This document shows, piece by piece, positions 1-12,589 of a stretch of DNA of 64,000 nucleotides. The DNA lies in NCBI RefSeq assembly GCF_005144965.1, contig NZ_CP039704.1, forward strand, positions 1,720,001 to 1,784,000, written 5' to 3'. The notes under the pieces were generated by a model. It made no database searches. It was not told the origin of the DNA and worked only from the letters and a program-made list of their open reading frames with translations. Made by a program: the position numbers and the translations under genes. Source of the stretch: Hankyongella ginsenosidimutans. GTDB lineage: Bacteria; Pseudomonadota; Alphaproteobacteria; Sphingomonadales; Sphingomonadaceae. Every line of letters begins with the position of its first letter. Position 1 is the first letter of the stretch.

Positions 1-1714
<1,714 letters not shown>

Positions 1715-1793
1715 GTCCACACGACCAACGCCAGCACTGCCTGAAATTGGCAGTTATTTCGCTCAGCACAGCACTTCTAGCATCCGCTTCTCA

Positions 1794-1909
1794 GGCTGGT
1801 GGCCTTAGCGTCTGTGCCCCACCCGATCCCATCCCGAACTCGGCCGTGAAACCGGACAGCGCCGATGGTACTACCGCTTAAGCGTTGGGAGAGTAGGTCG
1901 CTGCCAGCC
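1794..1909 (+). rRNA. rrf: 5S ribosomal RNA
   Basis: The segment carries the strongly conserved 5S core cacccgatcccatcccgaac, followed by ctcggccgtgaaac, then gccgatggtact and gggagagtaggtcgctgcca. The ends GGCTGG (1794-1799) and CCAGCC (1904-1909) pair to form the terminal helix and set the boundaries. It follows 23S by about 80 nt, as expected for one rRNA transcript. Confidence 0.95.
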
Positions 1910-2050
1910 TTAGCAGCGGATGCAATAACTCATTCACGATGCCAGAACCTTTGTTCTGGCCGCCGCACGTCCGGCCTGTCTTTCGCCAGCTCCGCCGTCA
2001 AGGCCTCATGTGCTGGCTTATTGCGTTACTGCGCAGCGCGCTTGTGGTGA

Positions 2051-2126
<76 letters not shown>

Positions 2127-2162
2127 CCACCTTCTGCATCGTGCCGCCGCGGACCTTGATCT

Positions 2163-2314
2163 TTTAGAGCGTGATGACATTTGCTGGAATCGTCATTGCG
2201 AGGCGGCAAAGCTGCCGAAGCAATCCAGGAACACCAGTATTTCCATGGATCGCCGCGTCGCCTGCGGCTCCTCGCGATGACGGATGGATCAATGTAAAGT
2301 CATCAAGCTTTAGA
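2163..2314. repeat. MITE-like repeat with terminal inverted repeats
   Basis: The ends TTTAGAGCGTGATGACATTT (from 2163) and AAAGTCATCAAGCTTTAGA (to 2314) are imperfect inverted repeats of about 20 bp. Inside is a second inverted repeat of the common type cgtcattgcgagg ... cctcgcgatgacg (about 2201-2282). The termini match those of the repeat at 27131-27307, which has a different interior. No coding potential is seen. The 2127-2382 gap otherwise holds nothing recognisable. Confidence 0.65.
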
Positions 2315-2382
2315 TTATCTTTCCGGCTGCAATCCACCCACGGAAACGCCGGCGCGCTGAAGATGCGGGGCCAGACGGCCAG

Positions 2383-2664
2383 TCACCCACAGCCCCACAT
2401 GCGCAGGTCAGCGGCAAGCGACCACAGCGGGTAGGTGAAGGTTGCCGGCTTGTTGTGCTCGATGAAGGCGTGGGAAGCCCAGGTGAAGGCATAGCCGGCC
2501 AGCGGGAAGCCCAGCAGCCAGATCAACTTGCCCGTCACGAGACCATAGAGCACCAGGCTGAGGCCGATCGTCGTGCCGATGTAGTGCATCAGCCGCGTGC
2601 CGGGCTGCGCATGTTCGCGCAGGTAGAAGGGCCAGAAGTCCTGGAAGGTGGTGTAGCGCGTCAT
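2383..2664 (-). CDS. DUF962 (Mpo1-like) small membrane protein
   Basis: This 93-residue protein begins MTRYTTFQDFWPFYLREH. It matches the DUF962/YGL010w-Mpo1 family in the N-terminal F-x-F-Y-x-x-E-H block, the HYIGT motif (residues 27-31), the SHAFIEHNKPATF stretch (64-76) and two hydrophobic segments (about 29-43 and 47-61). In yeast the family member Mpo1 is a dioxygenase of fatty-acid alpha-oxidation. The bacterial role is not established. The C-terminus stops at LRMWGCG, slightly shorter than relatives, so an indel near the stop is possible. An upstream reading frame fuses it to the ManC 3' end, but that frame is not real. Confidence 0.75.
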   Translation of the reverse strand: MTRYTTFQDFWPFYLREHAQPGTRLMHYIGTTIGLSLVLYGLVTGKLIWLLGFPLAGYAFTWASHAFIEHNKPATFTYPLWSLAADLRMWGCG

Positions 2665-2708
2665 GGGGCACAGAGTGCGCGCATGCGCGCCCGATGGCAA
2701 GCGGCGGA

Positions 2709-4093
2709 TTAGCGGCTTTCGAAGCGCACCACGTCGTCTTCGCTGAGCAGGCGGCCCGATTGCACTTCGATCAGGTGCAGCGGGCTTGCGCCGATGTTCT
2801 CGAGCTTGTGCGGCGTGTCGGCGGGCACGTAGATCGACTCGTTTTCGCCAAGCACGAAGGTCGCGTCGCCGCGGGTTACGCGCGCAATGCCGCGCACGAT
2901 GATCCAGTGTTCGGCGCGGTTCTGGTGCTTGGCCAGCGCCAGGCGCTCGCCCGGTTTCACCACCACGCGCTTGGTCTGGTAGCCCTCGCCGCGGTCGGTG
3001 ATCTCGTAGGTGCCCCAGGGCCGGTGCACCATCGTGTGGAACAGGTGCTCGTCGCGGCCGCTTTTGGCCAGCTGCTCGACGATCGCCTTCACGTCCTGAA
3101 CGCGGTCGCGGTGGGCTACCAGTATCGCATCGGGCGTTGCGACCACCACCACATCGTCGAGGCCGACACAGGCGATGGTCGGGCCGCTGCTGCGCAGGTA
3201 GCTGCGCTGCGCGTCCTGACCAGGGTGTCGCCCTGGCGGACGTTGCCGTCCGCGTCCTTGGTGCCGAGGTCCCAGAGCGCGGACCAGGCGCCGACGTCCG
3301 ACCAGCCAAGATCAGCCGGCACGCAGGCCGCGCGCTCGGTGCGCTCCATGACCGCATAGTCGATGGACTTCGACGGGCTGGCGGCGAAGGCGGCCGCCCG
3401 GGGCGCAGGAAGGCGCCGTCGCGTGTGGCGCTGGCGAACGCGGTTCGGCAGGCGGCAAGAATCTCCGGCTCGAAGCGGCCAAGCTCGGCAAGGAAGTCTT
3501 TGCTGGGAACAGGAACATGCCGCTGTTCCAGACATAGGCGCCGGACTCGACATAGCTGCGCGCCGTCTCGAGATCCGGCTTTTCCACGAAGGCTGCGACC
3601 GCACGCGCCGGCCCGAGGGCCTCGCCCATGCGGATATAGCCGTAACCGGTCTCGGGCCGGCTCGCCGTGATCCCGAAGGTCACCAGCCGGCCATCGGCGG
3701 CCGCGTCAGCGGCGGTTGCGACTGCGGCGTCGAACGCCGGCGTGTCGGCGATCACATGGTCGGAGGGCAGCACGAGCAGCAAGGCGTCGTCTGCCGCCGC
3801 CAGGGCGGCCAGCGCGATCGCCGGTGCGGTGTTGCGCGCTGTCGGTTCAAGAATGATCGCCTGGGGCGTGACGCCAATCTCGTCCAACTGGTCGGCGATG
3901 ATGAAGCGGTGGTCCTCGTTCGCGACGATGATCGGCGCATTGTAGCGCGCAGGATCGCCGACCCGCGCCAGCGTCGCCTGCAGCATGCTTGCCTCGCCGT
4001 GCAGGGCAGCAGCTGCTTGGGGAAATGCTGGCGTGACAGCGGCCACAAGCGGGTGCCTGCGCCGCCGGAGAGAATGACCGGGGTGATTTTCAT
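2709..4093 (-). CDS. manC: Mannose-1-phosphate guanylyltransferase / mannose-6-phosphate isomerase (frame broken)
   Basis: The enzyme makes GDP-mannose from mannose-1-phosphate and GTP, a sugar donor for exopolysaccharide. Reading 4093 downward, the nucleotidyltransferase domain shows GGAGTRLWPLSR (residues about 8-19), LPSDHVI, VEKPD, YVWNSGMFLFP and WSDVGAW. The C-terminal cupin (isomerase) part shows HRPWGTYE, KPGERLALAKHQNRAEHW and VPADTPH. Total length, about 461 residues, is normal for the bifunctional family. The frame changes near 4015, 3500, 3410 and 3150-3220, while protein similarity continues throughout. The start overlaps the stop of the DUF1289 gene by ATGA, so the two are probably co-transcribed. 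Synteny with the sugar transferase and the Prs genes supports a role in capsule or EPS synthesis. Confidence 0.9.
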
Positions 4094-4338
4094 GCGGCGT
4101 CGCTCCGGATCCAGTCGCAGATGGTGCCGGAGCGCAGCATGGCTTCCCGTGCCGGCAAAGCCGCCATGATCTGCAACCGCTCCGCCTCGCTCAAGGACTG
4201 CCAGGCGGCAATCTCGTCGCGGTGCCGCCAGCAGCCGGTGCAGTAGCGTCCGCTGGCGTCAAGTTGGCAGAGCATTCGGCAGGGGAAATCATGCGTGTCC
4301 GGTCTATGTCGCGTTGCACAATGTTCGGGCTGGGGCAT
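4090..4338 (-). CDS. DUF1289 Cys-rich small protein
   Basis: An 82-residue protein with the DUF1289 signature PCRMLCQLDASGRYCTGCWR, continuing RDEIAAW (residues about 19-46). Four cysteines are arranged as a likely metal or Fe-S knuckle. A basic and hydrophobic tail follows. The family is common in Proteobacteria and its function is unknown. Its stop overlaps the manC start. Nothing diagnostic is seen in the 283-bp gap upstream (4339-4621) except an isolated TTGACA at 4457-4462 without a convincing -10 partner. Confidence 0.8.
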   Translation of the reverse strand: MPQPEHCATRHRPDTHDFPCRMLCQLDASGRYCTGCWRHRDEIAAWQSLSEAERLQIMAALPAREAMLRSGTICDWIRSDAA

Positions 4339-4621
4339 GCCACACTCTTGCCGTCAAAGGCAACCGGGGCGATCCCGGAAGATGGTTAATGTTCCTCAAA
4401 CTGGGGATTACGCCCTGGTATACGCGAAATCTTAAACTGCGGCGGTGCAGCAGCAGTTGACAATGGACCGTGGCTGTACCAACCGACACTTCTGGAAACA
4501 GGCATCGCCGTGCAGTGCGGAGTACGCCGCGCCGATGCTCCGCTTTCGGCGACCCCAGCGTGCGAGCCAGTACGGCGGGGCCTGGCGCGCGGCGCATGGG
4601 ATGATGGGGTGCAGGTAACGC

Positions 4622-6003
4622 ATGATCCGCGTTTTCAAACATTATGTGCCGACCCCGTTGCTTGTGCTGGGGTTGCTCGAGTTCTTCGTGCTGATCGCCA
4701 GTGCGGAACTCGGCTGGCGGGTGCGCGTCTATCAGATCGGCGGCCAGCCCGGCTCCGTCGTCGGGAATATCCCCGAAATTCTGACCTTCGGCGTCGTCAT
4801 GTACGTTGCGTATCTGGCGGTCGGCGCCTATCAGGCCTCCGCCTGCCGCTCGGTGCGGGAATCGATCAGCCGGGTCATGGTCGCGAGCGGTGTCGGCCTC
4901 GTCGGCCTGTCGGTGATCTTCTTTTGGTGCCGATTGTTGCGCTCTGGCGCTCAGTGCTGCTGATCGCGACGGTCTTCTCGATCATCGGCGTCTTCGTCTT
5001 GCGCGTGATTTTCAGCCGCCTTGTGGTCTGGAACCGCTTCCGGCGGCGGATTGTGGTGCTGGCGCCGGCGCGCGCGCCAGCCGCATCCGTGAACTGGCGG
5101 AGCAGCCGAACGCCAGCTTCAGCGTCGCCGCCTTCGTGCGCATGGCACCGGACGAGACGGAAGTCGCGCAGGCCGTCGACAGGACTGAGGTTGGCACCCT
5201 GGTGGAGCTTGTGGAAAGGAGCAGGCGGAGGAAGTCGTCCTTGCCATGAAGGAGCGGCGGGGGCGCTGCCGCTGCAGGATTTGCTGGCGACCAAGGTGCT
5301 GGGCACGCGCATCTACGATCTGTCGAGCTTTCTCGAGCGCGAGACCGGGCGGGTCGATCTGGACAGCGTCAACCTCTCGTGGCTGATCTTCTCGGACGGG
5401 TTTCTGGCCTCGAACCGCCTGTCCGCCGTGCTCAAGCGGCTGTTCGACATCACCGCCAGCGCCCTGCTGCTGCTGGCGACCATGCCGATCCTGGTCCTGA
5501 CCGCCATCGCCATCAAGCTGACCAGCCCCGGCCCGGTGTTCTATCGCCAGGAGCGGGTCGGGTTGTATGGTGCCGCCTTCCGGATCATGAAGTTCCGCTC
5601 CATGCGCACGGACGCGGAGAAGGATGGCACGCCGCAATGGGCGCAGAAGGGCGATCCCGGGTCACCGCCGTCGGCCGGCTGATCCGGGCGACGCGGATCG
5701 ATGAAATTCCGCAAATCTTCAATGTCTTCAAGGGCGATATGAGTTTTGTCGGCCCGCGGCCGGAGCGGCCGTTCTTCGTCGACGACCTGGTGAAGGACAT
5801 TCCCTCTACGCAGAACGGCACATCGTGAAGCCCGGCATCACCGGCTGGGCGCAGCTCAACTACCCGTATGGCGCTCGATCGAGGATGCGCGCCACAAACT
5901 GGAATACGACCTCTACTATGTGAAGAACTACACGGTTTTTCTGGATATTCTGATCCTGATCCAGACGGTTCGTGTGGTACTTTGGCAGGATGGCGTGCGG
6001 TAA
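4622..6003 (+). CDS. EpsB/WbaP-type undecaprenyl-phosphate sugar phosphotransferase (frame broken)
   Basis: The enzyme adds the first sugar-1-phosphate to undecaprenyl phosphate at the inner membrane, starting repeat-unit assembly of an exopolysaccharide. The N-terminal half (from [15 protein letters not shown]) holds several transmembrane helices. The C-terminal catalytic domain starts at [15 protein letters not shown] and shows [57 protein letters not shown] and DLYYVKNY. Length is about 460 residues. The best family guess is the PEP-CTERM-associated group TIGR03013, because PrsK-PrsR-PrsT follow directly. The frame changes near 4925, 5070, 5215-5260, 5660, 5810 and 5870. Confidence 0.88.
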
Positions 6004-6031
6004 ACGCTGAGTAGCGCCTGCGGGAGGCGGC

Positions 6032-8119
6032 ATGCACGAGCAACTCTCCAGTGTCGGGCTCTTGAGCCACGGCCTCGCCGCGGCCGGGTTTCTGGCGCTG
6101 GCGGCGATCCTGCTGTCCCGCAGGGAGCAGACGGCGTCCAGCCTGTGGCTGGTCGTGGCGGCGCTGACGACGGCGCTGTGGAACATCGTCAACCTGACCT
6201 CCGACATGCTGCTGCACGAGCGCGCGGCCATCGTCTCGCTGATGGAGACGGTGCGCACGGCGGCCTGGATCATGTTCCTCGCCTCGCTTCTGGTGCGCTT
6301 CTGGCGGGTGAGCGAGCAGATCAGCCACTCCTTCCTCTGGGCGGTGGCGCTGAGCTTCATTTTCGCGTTTCAGATCCTGGCGGACGGTGCGCACCTCGCC
6401 GGCCTCACCCAGTCCTGGGCGCAGTCCTATCCGCTGATCTCGCCTTTGTTTCTGGTCGGGCGGCTGGCCTGCGCCATCGGCGGCCTGGTGCTGGTGCATA
6501 ATGTCTATGTGAACGCCAATCCCATGCATCGCTGGGGTATCCGCTCGTTGTGCATCGGCGTCGGCGGCCTGTTCGCCTACGATCTCAACCTCTACACCCT
6601 GACCATCCTGAACGGGTCGCCCGGAGAGGCGCTCATCAACGCCCGCGGCATGGTCAACCTCCTGGTCGTGCCGCTCATCATTCTGTCGGCGCGGCGCAAT
6701 CGCCTGTGGAAACTTGATATCCAGGTCTCGCGCCAGGTTGTGTTCCAGTCGCTCTCGCTCATCGGCATCGGCGGCTATTTCATCGCCATGTCGCTCGCGT
6801 CCTATGGCTTGCGGCTGATCGGCGGCAGCATCGGCGGGCTGCTGCAGGTCAGCTTCCTGTTCGCGTGCGTGATGATGGCGATCGTCGTCATGTCGTCCGG
6901 GCGGTTCCGCGCCTGGGCCAAGGTCAAGATCAACAAGCATTTTTCGCCTACAAATACGATTACCGCGAGGAGTGGCTGCGCTTTATCGCCACTCTGTCCG
7001 GCTCGGCGGCGGAGCCGTCCAGCCTGCACGCGCGTGTCATTCAGGCGGTTTGCGACATCGTGGACTCGCCCGGCGGCGCGCTGTGGCTGCCGGATGAGAC
7101 GGGCGCGTTCGGCCTGGCCTCGCGCTGGAATTTCCGCACGGCCCGCAGCGGCGTGGAGGCGGCGGACGGACCCTTGATCACCTATGTCACCCAGCGTCAG
7201 CGGATCGTGAATTTCGACGAACTGCGCGAGGGCGAGGGGATTACGGCGACCTGACCGTACCGGACTGGGCGGGACCGGACAGCCGGGTCTGGCTCGGTGT
7301 GCCGTTGATCCACCTCGAGCGCCTCGCGGGCCTGCTCATCATCGAGACGCCGCGCTCGCCGCGCACCCTCAACTGGGAGGATTTCGACCTGCTGCGCACG
7401 GTCGGCCGGCAGGCGGCGAGCTATCTTGCGGAGCAGGCATCGGAAGCCGCGCTGATGGAGGCGCGCAAGTTCGAGGAGTTCAACCGCCGCTTCGCCTTCA
7501 TCATGCACGATATCAAGAATCTGGTGAGCCAGTTGTCCCTGGTCGCGCGCAATGCCGAGCGCCACGCCGACAATCCGGAATTCCAGCGTGACATGATGCT
7601 GACCATCAAGTCCTCGGTCGACAAGATGAACGACCTGCTGGCGCGGCTGAAGCAGCATAACATCCAGCGCTCGGACAGCGAGGCTGTCGACCTCGCCGCA
7701 CTCCTGGAGCGCATGGTCGCCGCCAAGGCGCACGCTTACCCCGGCCTGTCGCTGGACGCGAACGGCGCAGCCCGCGTGCGCGGCCACGAGGCGAAGCTGG
7801 AACAGGTGTTCGGTCATCTGATCCAGAATGCGATCGAGGCCTCGCGCGACGGCGAAGCGATTCAGGTCGCGTTGCGCAACGGTGGGGATGCGGCGCGCGT
7901 CGAGGTCATGGACAGCGGGGTCGGCATGTCGGAGGAGTTCATCCGTAACGAATTATTTACGCCCTTCCGTTCTACCAAGCCTGGGGCTTCGGCATCGGCC
8001 TATGAAGCGCGGGAGATTGTCAAAGGCTATGGCGGTCGCATAGAGGTGCAGAGCCGTGAGGGAGAGGGTCTGTGTTTACGGTTGTATTGCCGGTCGCTTT
8101 GCAGGAGGCTGAGGCCTGA
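6032..8119 (+). CDS. prsK: PEP-CTERM system sensor histidine kinase PrsK (frame broken)
   Basis: A membrane sensor kinase of about 695 residues. The N-terminus carries roughly eight hydrophobic segments (to about residue 300). A GAF-like cytoplasmic domain follows (about 310-470; LRFIATLSGS, WLPDETGAFG). The kinase core has the phosphoacceptor His in FIMHDIKNLVSQ, the N box HLIQNAIEAS, the G1 box VMDSGVGM and a degraded G2. This layout matches the PrsK family (TIGR02916) linked to exosortase/PEP-CTERM loci. The end overlaps the prsR start (TGATG at 8117-8121), so translation is coupled. The frame changes near 6945, 7245, 7985 and 8065. The partner is the sigma-54 regulator PrsR. Confidence 0.88.
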
Positions 8120-9472
8120 TGGCTGACCAACGCCCTAAGCTGCTTGTCGTGGAAGACGACAGCGGGCTGCAACGCCAGCTCCGCTGGTCCTACGAGAATT
8201 ACGACGTGCTTGTGGCCGGCGACCGCGCGGCCGCCCTGGAGATCATGCGCGCGGAAATGCCGTCCGTGGTGACACTGGACCTCGGGCTGCCGCCGGATCC
8301 GGACGGCGTGAGCGAAGGGTTCGCCACCCTGCAGGAAATCATTCACCTGAAGCCCGAGACCAAGGTGATCGTCGCCTCTGGCCACGGCGCGCGCGAGAGC
8401 GCCCTGCGCGCCATCGCCCACGGCGCCTACGATTTCTACCAGAAGCCCGTCGACTTCGATGAGCTCGGCATGATCGTGAAGCGCGCCTTTCATCTGGCCG
8501 ATATCGAGGATGAAAATCGCCGGCTGGCGGCGGACATTGGCAACCGCGCCTTCGGCGGCATCATCACCGGCTCGCCGAACATGCAGAAGGTCTGCCAGAT
8601 GATCGAGCGGGTGGCGGCGGCGGACGTCTCCGTCATGCTGCTCGGCGGCTCCGGTACCGGCAAGGAGTTGCTGGCCCGCGGTGTCCACGATGCCAGCCCG
8701 CGGGCCAAGCAGTCGTTCGTCGCCATCAATTGCGCGGCGATCCCGGAGAACCTGCTCGAGGCGGAACTGTTCGGCTACGAGAAGGGCGCGTTCACCGGCG
8801 CGGTCAAGACCACGGAGGGCAAGATCGAGCTTGCCCAGCGCGGTACGCTGTTTCTCGATGAGGTCGGCGATATCCCGCTGCCCTTGCAGGTGAAGCTGCT
8901 GCGCTTCCTGCAGGAGCGCGTGATCGAGCGGATCGGCGGCCGCCGCCAGATCGAGGTAGACGTGCGCATCGTTTGCGCAACCCACCAGAACCTGGACGAC
9001 ATGATCGCCTCCGGCCGCTTCCGCGAGGATCTCTATTATCGTCTGGCGGAAATCGTCGTGAACATCCCTCGCTGGCCGAGCGGGATGGCGACGCCCGGCT
9101 GCTGGCCCAGTTCTTCCTCAACAAGCTCAACGGCGAGCTCAACCGTTCGCTCAAGGGGTTTACGCTCGATGCGCTCCAGGCGCTCGACGCCTGGCATTGG
9201 CCGGGCAATGTGCGGGAACTGGAAAACCGCATGAAGCGGGCGGTCATCATGTCGGAAGGGCCACGGCTCACCGCTATGGATCTGGACCTGGAAGGCAAGA
9301 CCAGCGACGAGCGTCTGCTGCCGTTGAAGCAGGTCCGGAGGATGCCGACCGTCGCGCCATTCGCAGGGCGCTGGCGCGCGCGGACGGGAACATCTCCACT
9401 GCCGCCAAGCTGCTCGGCATCAGCCGGCCGACCTTCTATGACCTGCTGAAGCAGTATAAAATACAGGTGTAA
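8119..9472 (+). CDS. prsR: PEP-CTERM-box response regulator PrsR, sigma-54 activator (frame broken)
   Basis: An NtrC-type regulator of about 450 residues. The receiver domain has acidic pocket EDD (13-15), phosphoacceptor Asp in VTLDLGLPP (about 55) and Lys in YQKPVD. The AAA+ domain has Walker A GGSGTGKE, the sigma-54 contact loop GAFTGA, Walker B GTLFLDEVGDI and FREDLYYRL. The C-terminal Fis-type helix-turn-helix reads GNISTAAKLLGISRPTFYD. It should activate -24/-12 promoters when phosphorylated by PrsK. I found no convincing -24/-12 site in the window. The frame changes near 9065 and 9340. Confidence 0.9.
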
Positions 9473-9571
9473 CGAAAGCATGGCACAAGCATCCGGGCTG
9501 ATGCTGGCCGCAACCAACAGGATAGGCCCTCCAGAACAGAACACTGTCCCGCTTCTTCCAAGGAATTGCGC

Positions 9572-12370
9572 ATGAGCCTGCACCGATTGAACCGCCTCGC
9601 CTTGACCGCCGCCATTGCAAGCCTGACCGCCGCCTCCGGCGTTGCCCTGTCGGGCCAGCCAGCCTTCGCCCAGGCGGCGGGCATCGCCAAGGCCGAGCAA
9701 CTCATCAACCAGGGCCGCGCCCGCGAGGCGGTCGCCGAGCTGCGCAAGAGCCAGCGCGCCGGCCAGAACGACCCGCGCGCCCGCATCGTGCTGGCGCGCG
9801 CCTACATTGAACTGCGGCAGGGCATTCCGGCGCAGACAGAGATCGAGGCGGCGCGCCGCCTCGGCGCCTCCGTGATGACACCCGCCACCTCTACGCGGAA
9901 GCGCTGGTGCTGCAGGGCAAGTTCACCGATGCGCTGAAGGAAGCCGACGCCACTTCGATCCCGACGCCGTTCCGGGCCGACGCCGCGCGTGCGCGCCATG
10001 GCGCAATCCGGCCTTAAGAACCCGGATGCGGCGAACCGGGAATTGAGCGCCGCCGAAGCCGCGGACCCGGGCAATGTCCGGGTGAAGCTGGAACAGGCGC
10101 GCCTTGAGGCCGGCGCCAAGAACATTCCGGCGGCGGTCTCGGCTGTCGACGCTGCACTGAAATTACAGCCGACCAATGTGCGGGCGCTGATGCTGAAGGG
10201 CGATCTCTCGCGCGGCACGGAAGGCCTGGCCAAGGCGCTCGGCTATTTCAACCAGGCGCTGCAGATCGACCCGGGTAACTTCGAGGCGCTGATCGAGCGC
10301 GCTGCGACTTACGTCGACCTGCGCCGCGAACAGGAAGCGCGCGCCGACCTGAAGAAGGTTTTCGCCGTGGTCCCGGACCATCCGCTCGGCCTCTACCTTG
10401 AAGCGGTGATGCGCGCCCGCACCGGCGACTATGCTGGCGCGCAGGGCCTCATGACCCGCACCAAGGGCGCGCTCGACAAATATCCGCCGGCCATGCTGCT
10501 GCAGGGGCGATCGCCTATGAGACCAACAACCTGGAGCAGGCGAAGAAGTACCTCGGCGACGCCGTGGCGGCCTCGCCGAACTCGGCGGTCGCGCGGCGCA
10601 TGTATGGCGCGGCGCTCATGCGCCAGGGCGATGCGGATGGGACGATCACCACCCTGAAACCGCTGTTCGACAAGGGCGAGGCGGACCCGCGGCTGCTGTC
10701 GCTCATGGGCTCGGCCTATGCGCGCAAGGGCGATTTCAACACCGCGCAGAAGTATTTCGAACAGGCGGTGGCGGCAGAGCCGAACGCCGAGGCGCTGCGC
10801 ACCCAGCTCGCCATGACCCGGGTTGCGACCGGCGACAACCGCGGCGCGACCGAAGACCTTCAGGACGTGCTGCGCATCGACCCCAAGTCGCTGCAGGCGT
10901 TGATGATGACGACGCTCATCGATCTGCGCGCCAGCAACTTCAAGGTGGCGGAGGCATCGGCCAAGCGGTTGATCGCGACCTATCCGAAGCTGCCGATCGG
11001 CTATAATATGCTCGGCGCGGCCTACCTGGGACTGAACAACCTGAAATTCGCCGAGGCGAATTTCCGCAAATCGCTGGAAATGAAGCCGGATTACCACGAA
11101 GCACGCCGCAACCTGGCACAACTCCTGGTGGCGCAGAAGCGCTTCGACGAAGCGCGGCGCGAGCTGCTGCGGGTGCTCGATACCGATCGCGGCAACCTGC
11201 GCACCATGCTGGCGCTGTCCAATCTGGCCGGCCAGCAGAACAAGACCGACGAGCAATTGGACTGGCTGCGCAAGGCGGTTGGCGCCAACCCGCAGTCGCT
11301 GCAGCCGCGCCTGGCGCTGGTGCAGACTTACCTCAAGCTTGGCGACAAGAAGGGCGCGCTGAACGAGGCAACCTCCTGGAGCGTGACTTCCCGCAGAATT
11401 CCGCGGCGCTGGAAATTCTTGCGTCCGCGCACATGGCCTCGAACAACTATGGCGATGCGGTTCGTGTCTACAACCGCATCATCGGGCTGCTGCCGGATAA
11501 TGTGAACGCCCGGGTGCTGCTCGCGCGGGCGCAGGCGGCGAACAAGCAGATCGCCGATGCCCGCGCCACCTATCAGCGCGCGCTGACCATCAAGGGGCAG
11601 CAACTGGCACCGGTGCTGATCGACCTGGTGAACTTCGAGGCGAACCAGGGCAATTACAGCGTCGCGCTGGGCTACGCCAACCAGTTGCGCAAGGAATACC
11701 CCAACCAGAACGTCGCCGACATGACGATCGGCAACATCTACATGGGCCAAGGATTTCGGCAAAGCGGTTGCATCTTACGAGACCGCGAAGAAGGTGAAGT
11801 TCGACCGGCAGGTGGCGGTGCGCCTGAGCCAGGCCTATCTGGGCCAACCAGCCGGACAAAGGCATCTCTGTCCTGCGCGAATGGCTGGCCAAGAACCCGA
11901 ACGATGTCATCATCCGCGTCGGCGTGGCGGATATCTACCTGGCCAACAAGCGCTATGACGCCGCTTTGAAGGAATATCAGGCGGTCGTCCGCAAGCAGCC
12001 GAAGAATGCCGCCATCCTCAACAACATCGCCTTCATTTACGACCTGAAGAACGATTCGCGCACCCAGATCGTGGCGGAAGGCGCGTACAAGCTGGCGCCG
12101 AACTCGCCGGAAATCGCCGACACGCTCGGCTGGCACCTGATCCGCACCAACAAGGACCCCAAGCGTGGCCTGCTGTTGCTGCAACAGGCGGTGCAGAAGC
12201 GCGCAGACAACCCGGACATGCGCTTCCACCTGGCCGCAGGCTACCGCGCCAACGGGCGCACGCGCGACGCCGTGAAGGAGCTGGAAAGCCTGCTGGCGAA
12301 GTACAAATCGTTCGACACCCTGACACAGGCGCGCGCCATGCTCTCGGACATCAAGTCGACCGGTAAATAG
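9572..12370 (+). CDS. prsT: PEP-CTERM system TPR-repeat protein PrsT (frame broken)
   Basis: A large exported TPR protein of about 930 residues. The start ATG 9572 is chosen because AAGGAA (9560-9565) lies 6 nt upstream. An N-terminal signal peptide (LTAAIASLTAASGVALSG, cleavage after AFA-QA) is followed by about twenty TPR-like helix pairs (for example FNQALQIDPGNFEALIERA and YFEQAVAAEPNAEALR). This matches the PrsT family (TIGR02917) by size, signal and position after prsK-prsR. The protein probably acts in the periplasm or outer membrane during polysaccharide export. The frame changes near 9880, 9970, 10505, 11370, 11755 and 11850, but the ends are in register. Confidence 0.85.
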
Positions 12371-12374
12371 GTAG

Positions 12375-12440
12375 TGGGTTATTTGAAAGTCCGCCCGCTC
12401 GCCTTGAGCGGATTTTCAAGCTGAGACACGACTGCAAGTA
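12375..12440. terminator. Hairpin repeat after prsT, probable terminator
   Basis: TTTGAAAGTCCGC.CGCTC (from 12384) pairs with GAGCGGATTTTCAAG around a GCCTT loop. The right flank CAAGCTGAGACACGACTG is nearly the same as the right flank of the repeat at 24150-24256 (CAAGCCGAGACACGACCTG). It is therefore both a likely terminator for prsT and a member of a dispersed repeat family. No U-tract follows. Confidence 0.5.
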
Positions 12441-12488
12441 ACAGGTGCTTGCATGACCGGGCTGGCGCACTTATGAAGCCGGTTCGGT

Positions 12489-12564
12489 CGGAGCGTAGCG
12501 CAGCCTGGTAGCGCATCAGACTGGGGGTCTGGGGTCGCAGGTTCGAATCCTGTCGCTCCGACCA
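12489..12564 (+). tRNA. tRNA-Pro (anticodon GGG)
   Basis: A full cloverleaf is seen. The acceptor CGGAGCG (12489-12495) pairs with CGCTCCG (12554-12560), followed by ACCA. The D-arm is GCGCAGCCTGGTAGCGC, the anticodon stem TCAGA/TCTGG holds loop CTGGGGG (anticodon GGG), and the T-loop is GGTTCGAATCC. Confidence 0.96.
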
Positions 12565-12589
12565 GTCCGGCCCCTGCAGCAGGATCGCT

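Noticed and set aside
2383..3357. A long ORF joining ManC C-terminal sequence to DUF962
   Set aside because: The first 230 residues are an off-frame translation of manC. Only the final 93 residues are a real protein.
5585..6940. A 451-aa minus-strand ORF
   Set aside because: It is antisense to the sugar transferase and prsK and is rich in Arg/Gln/Asp/His, as expected for shadows of GC-rich genes.
4339..12571. Sigma-54 (-24/-12) promoters for PrsR in the polysaccharide region
   Set aside because: No TGGCAC-N5-TTGCA match at usable spacing was found in the intergenic gaps examined by eye. A computed scan is needed.
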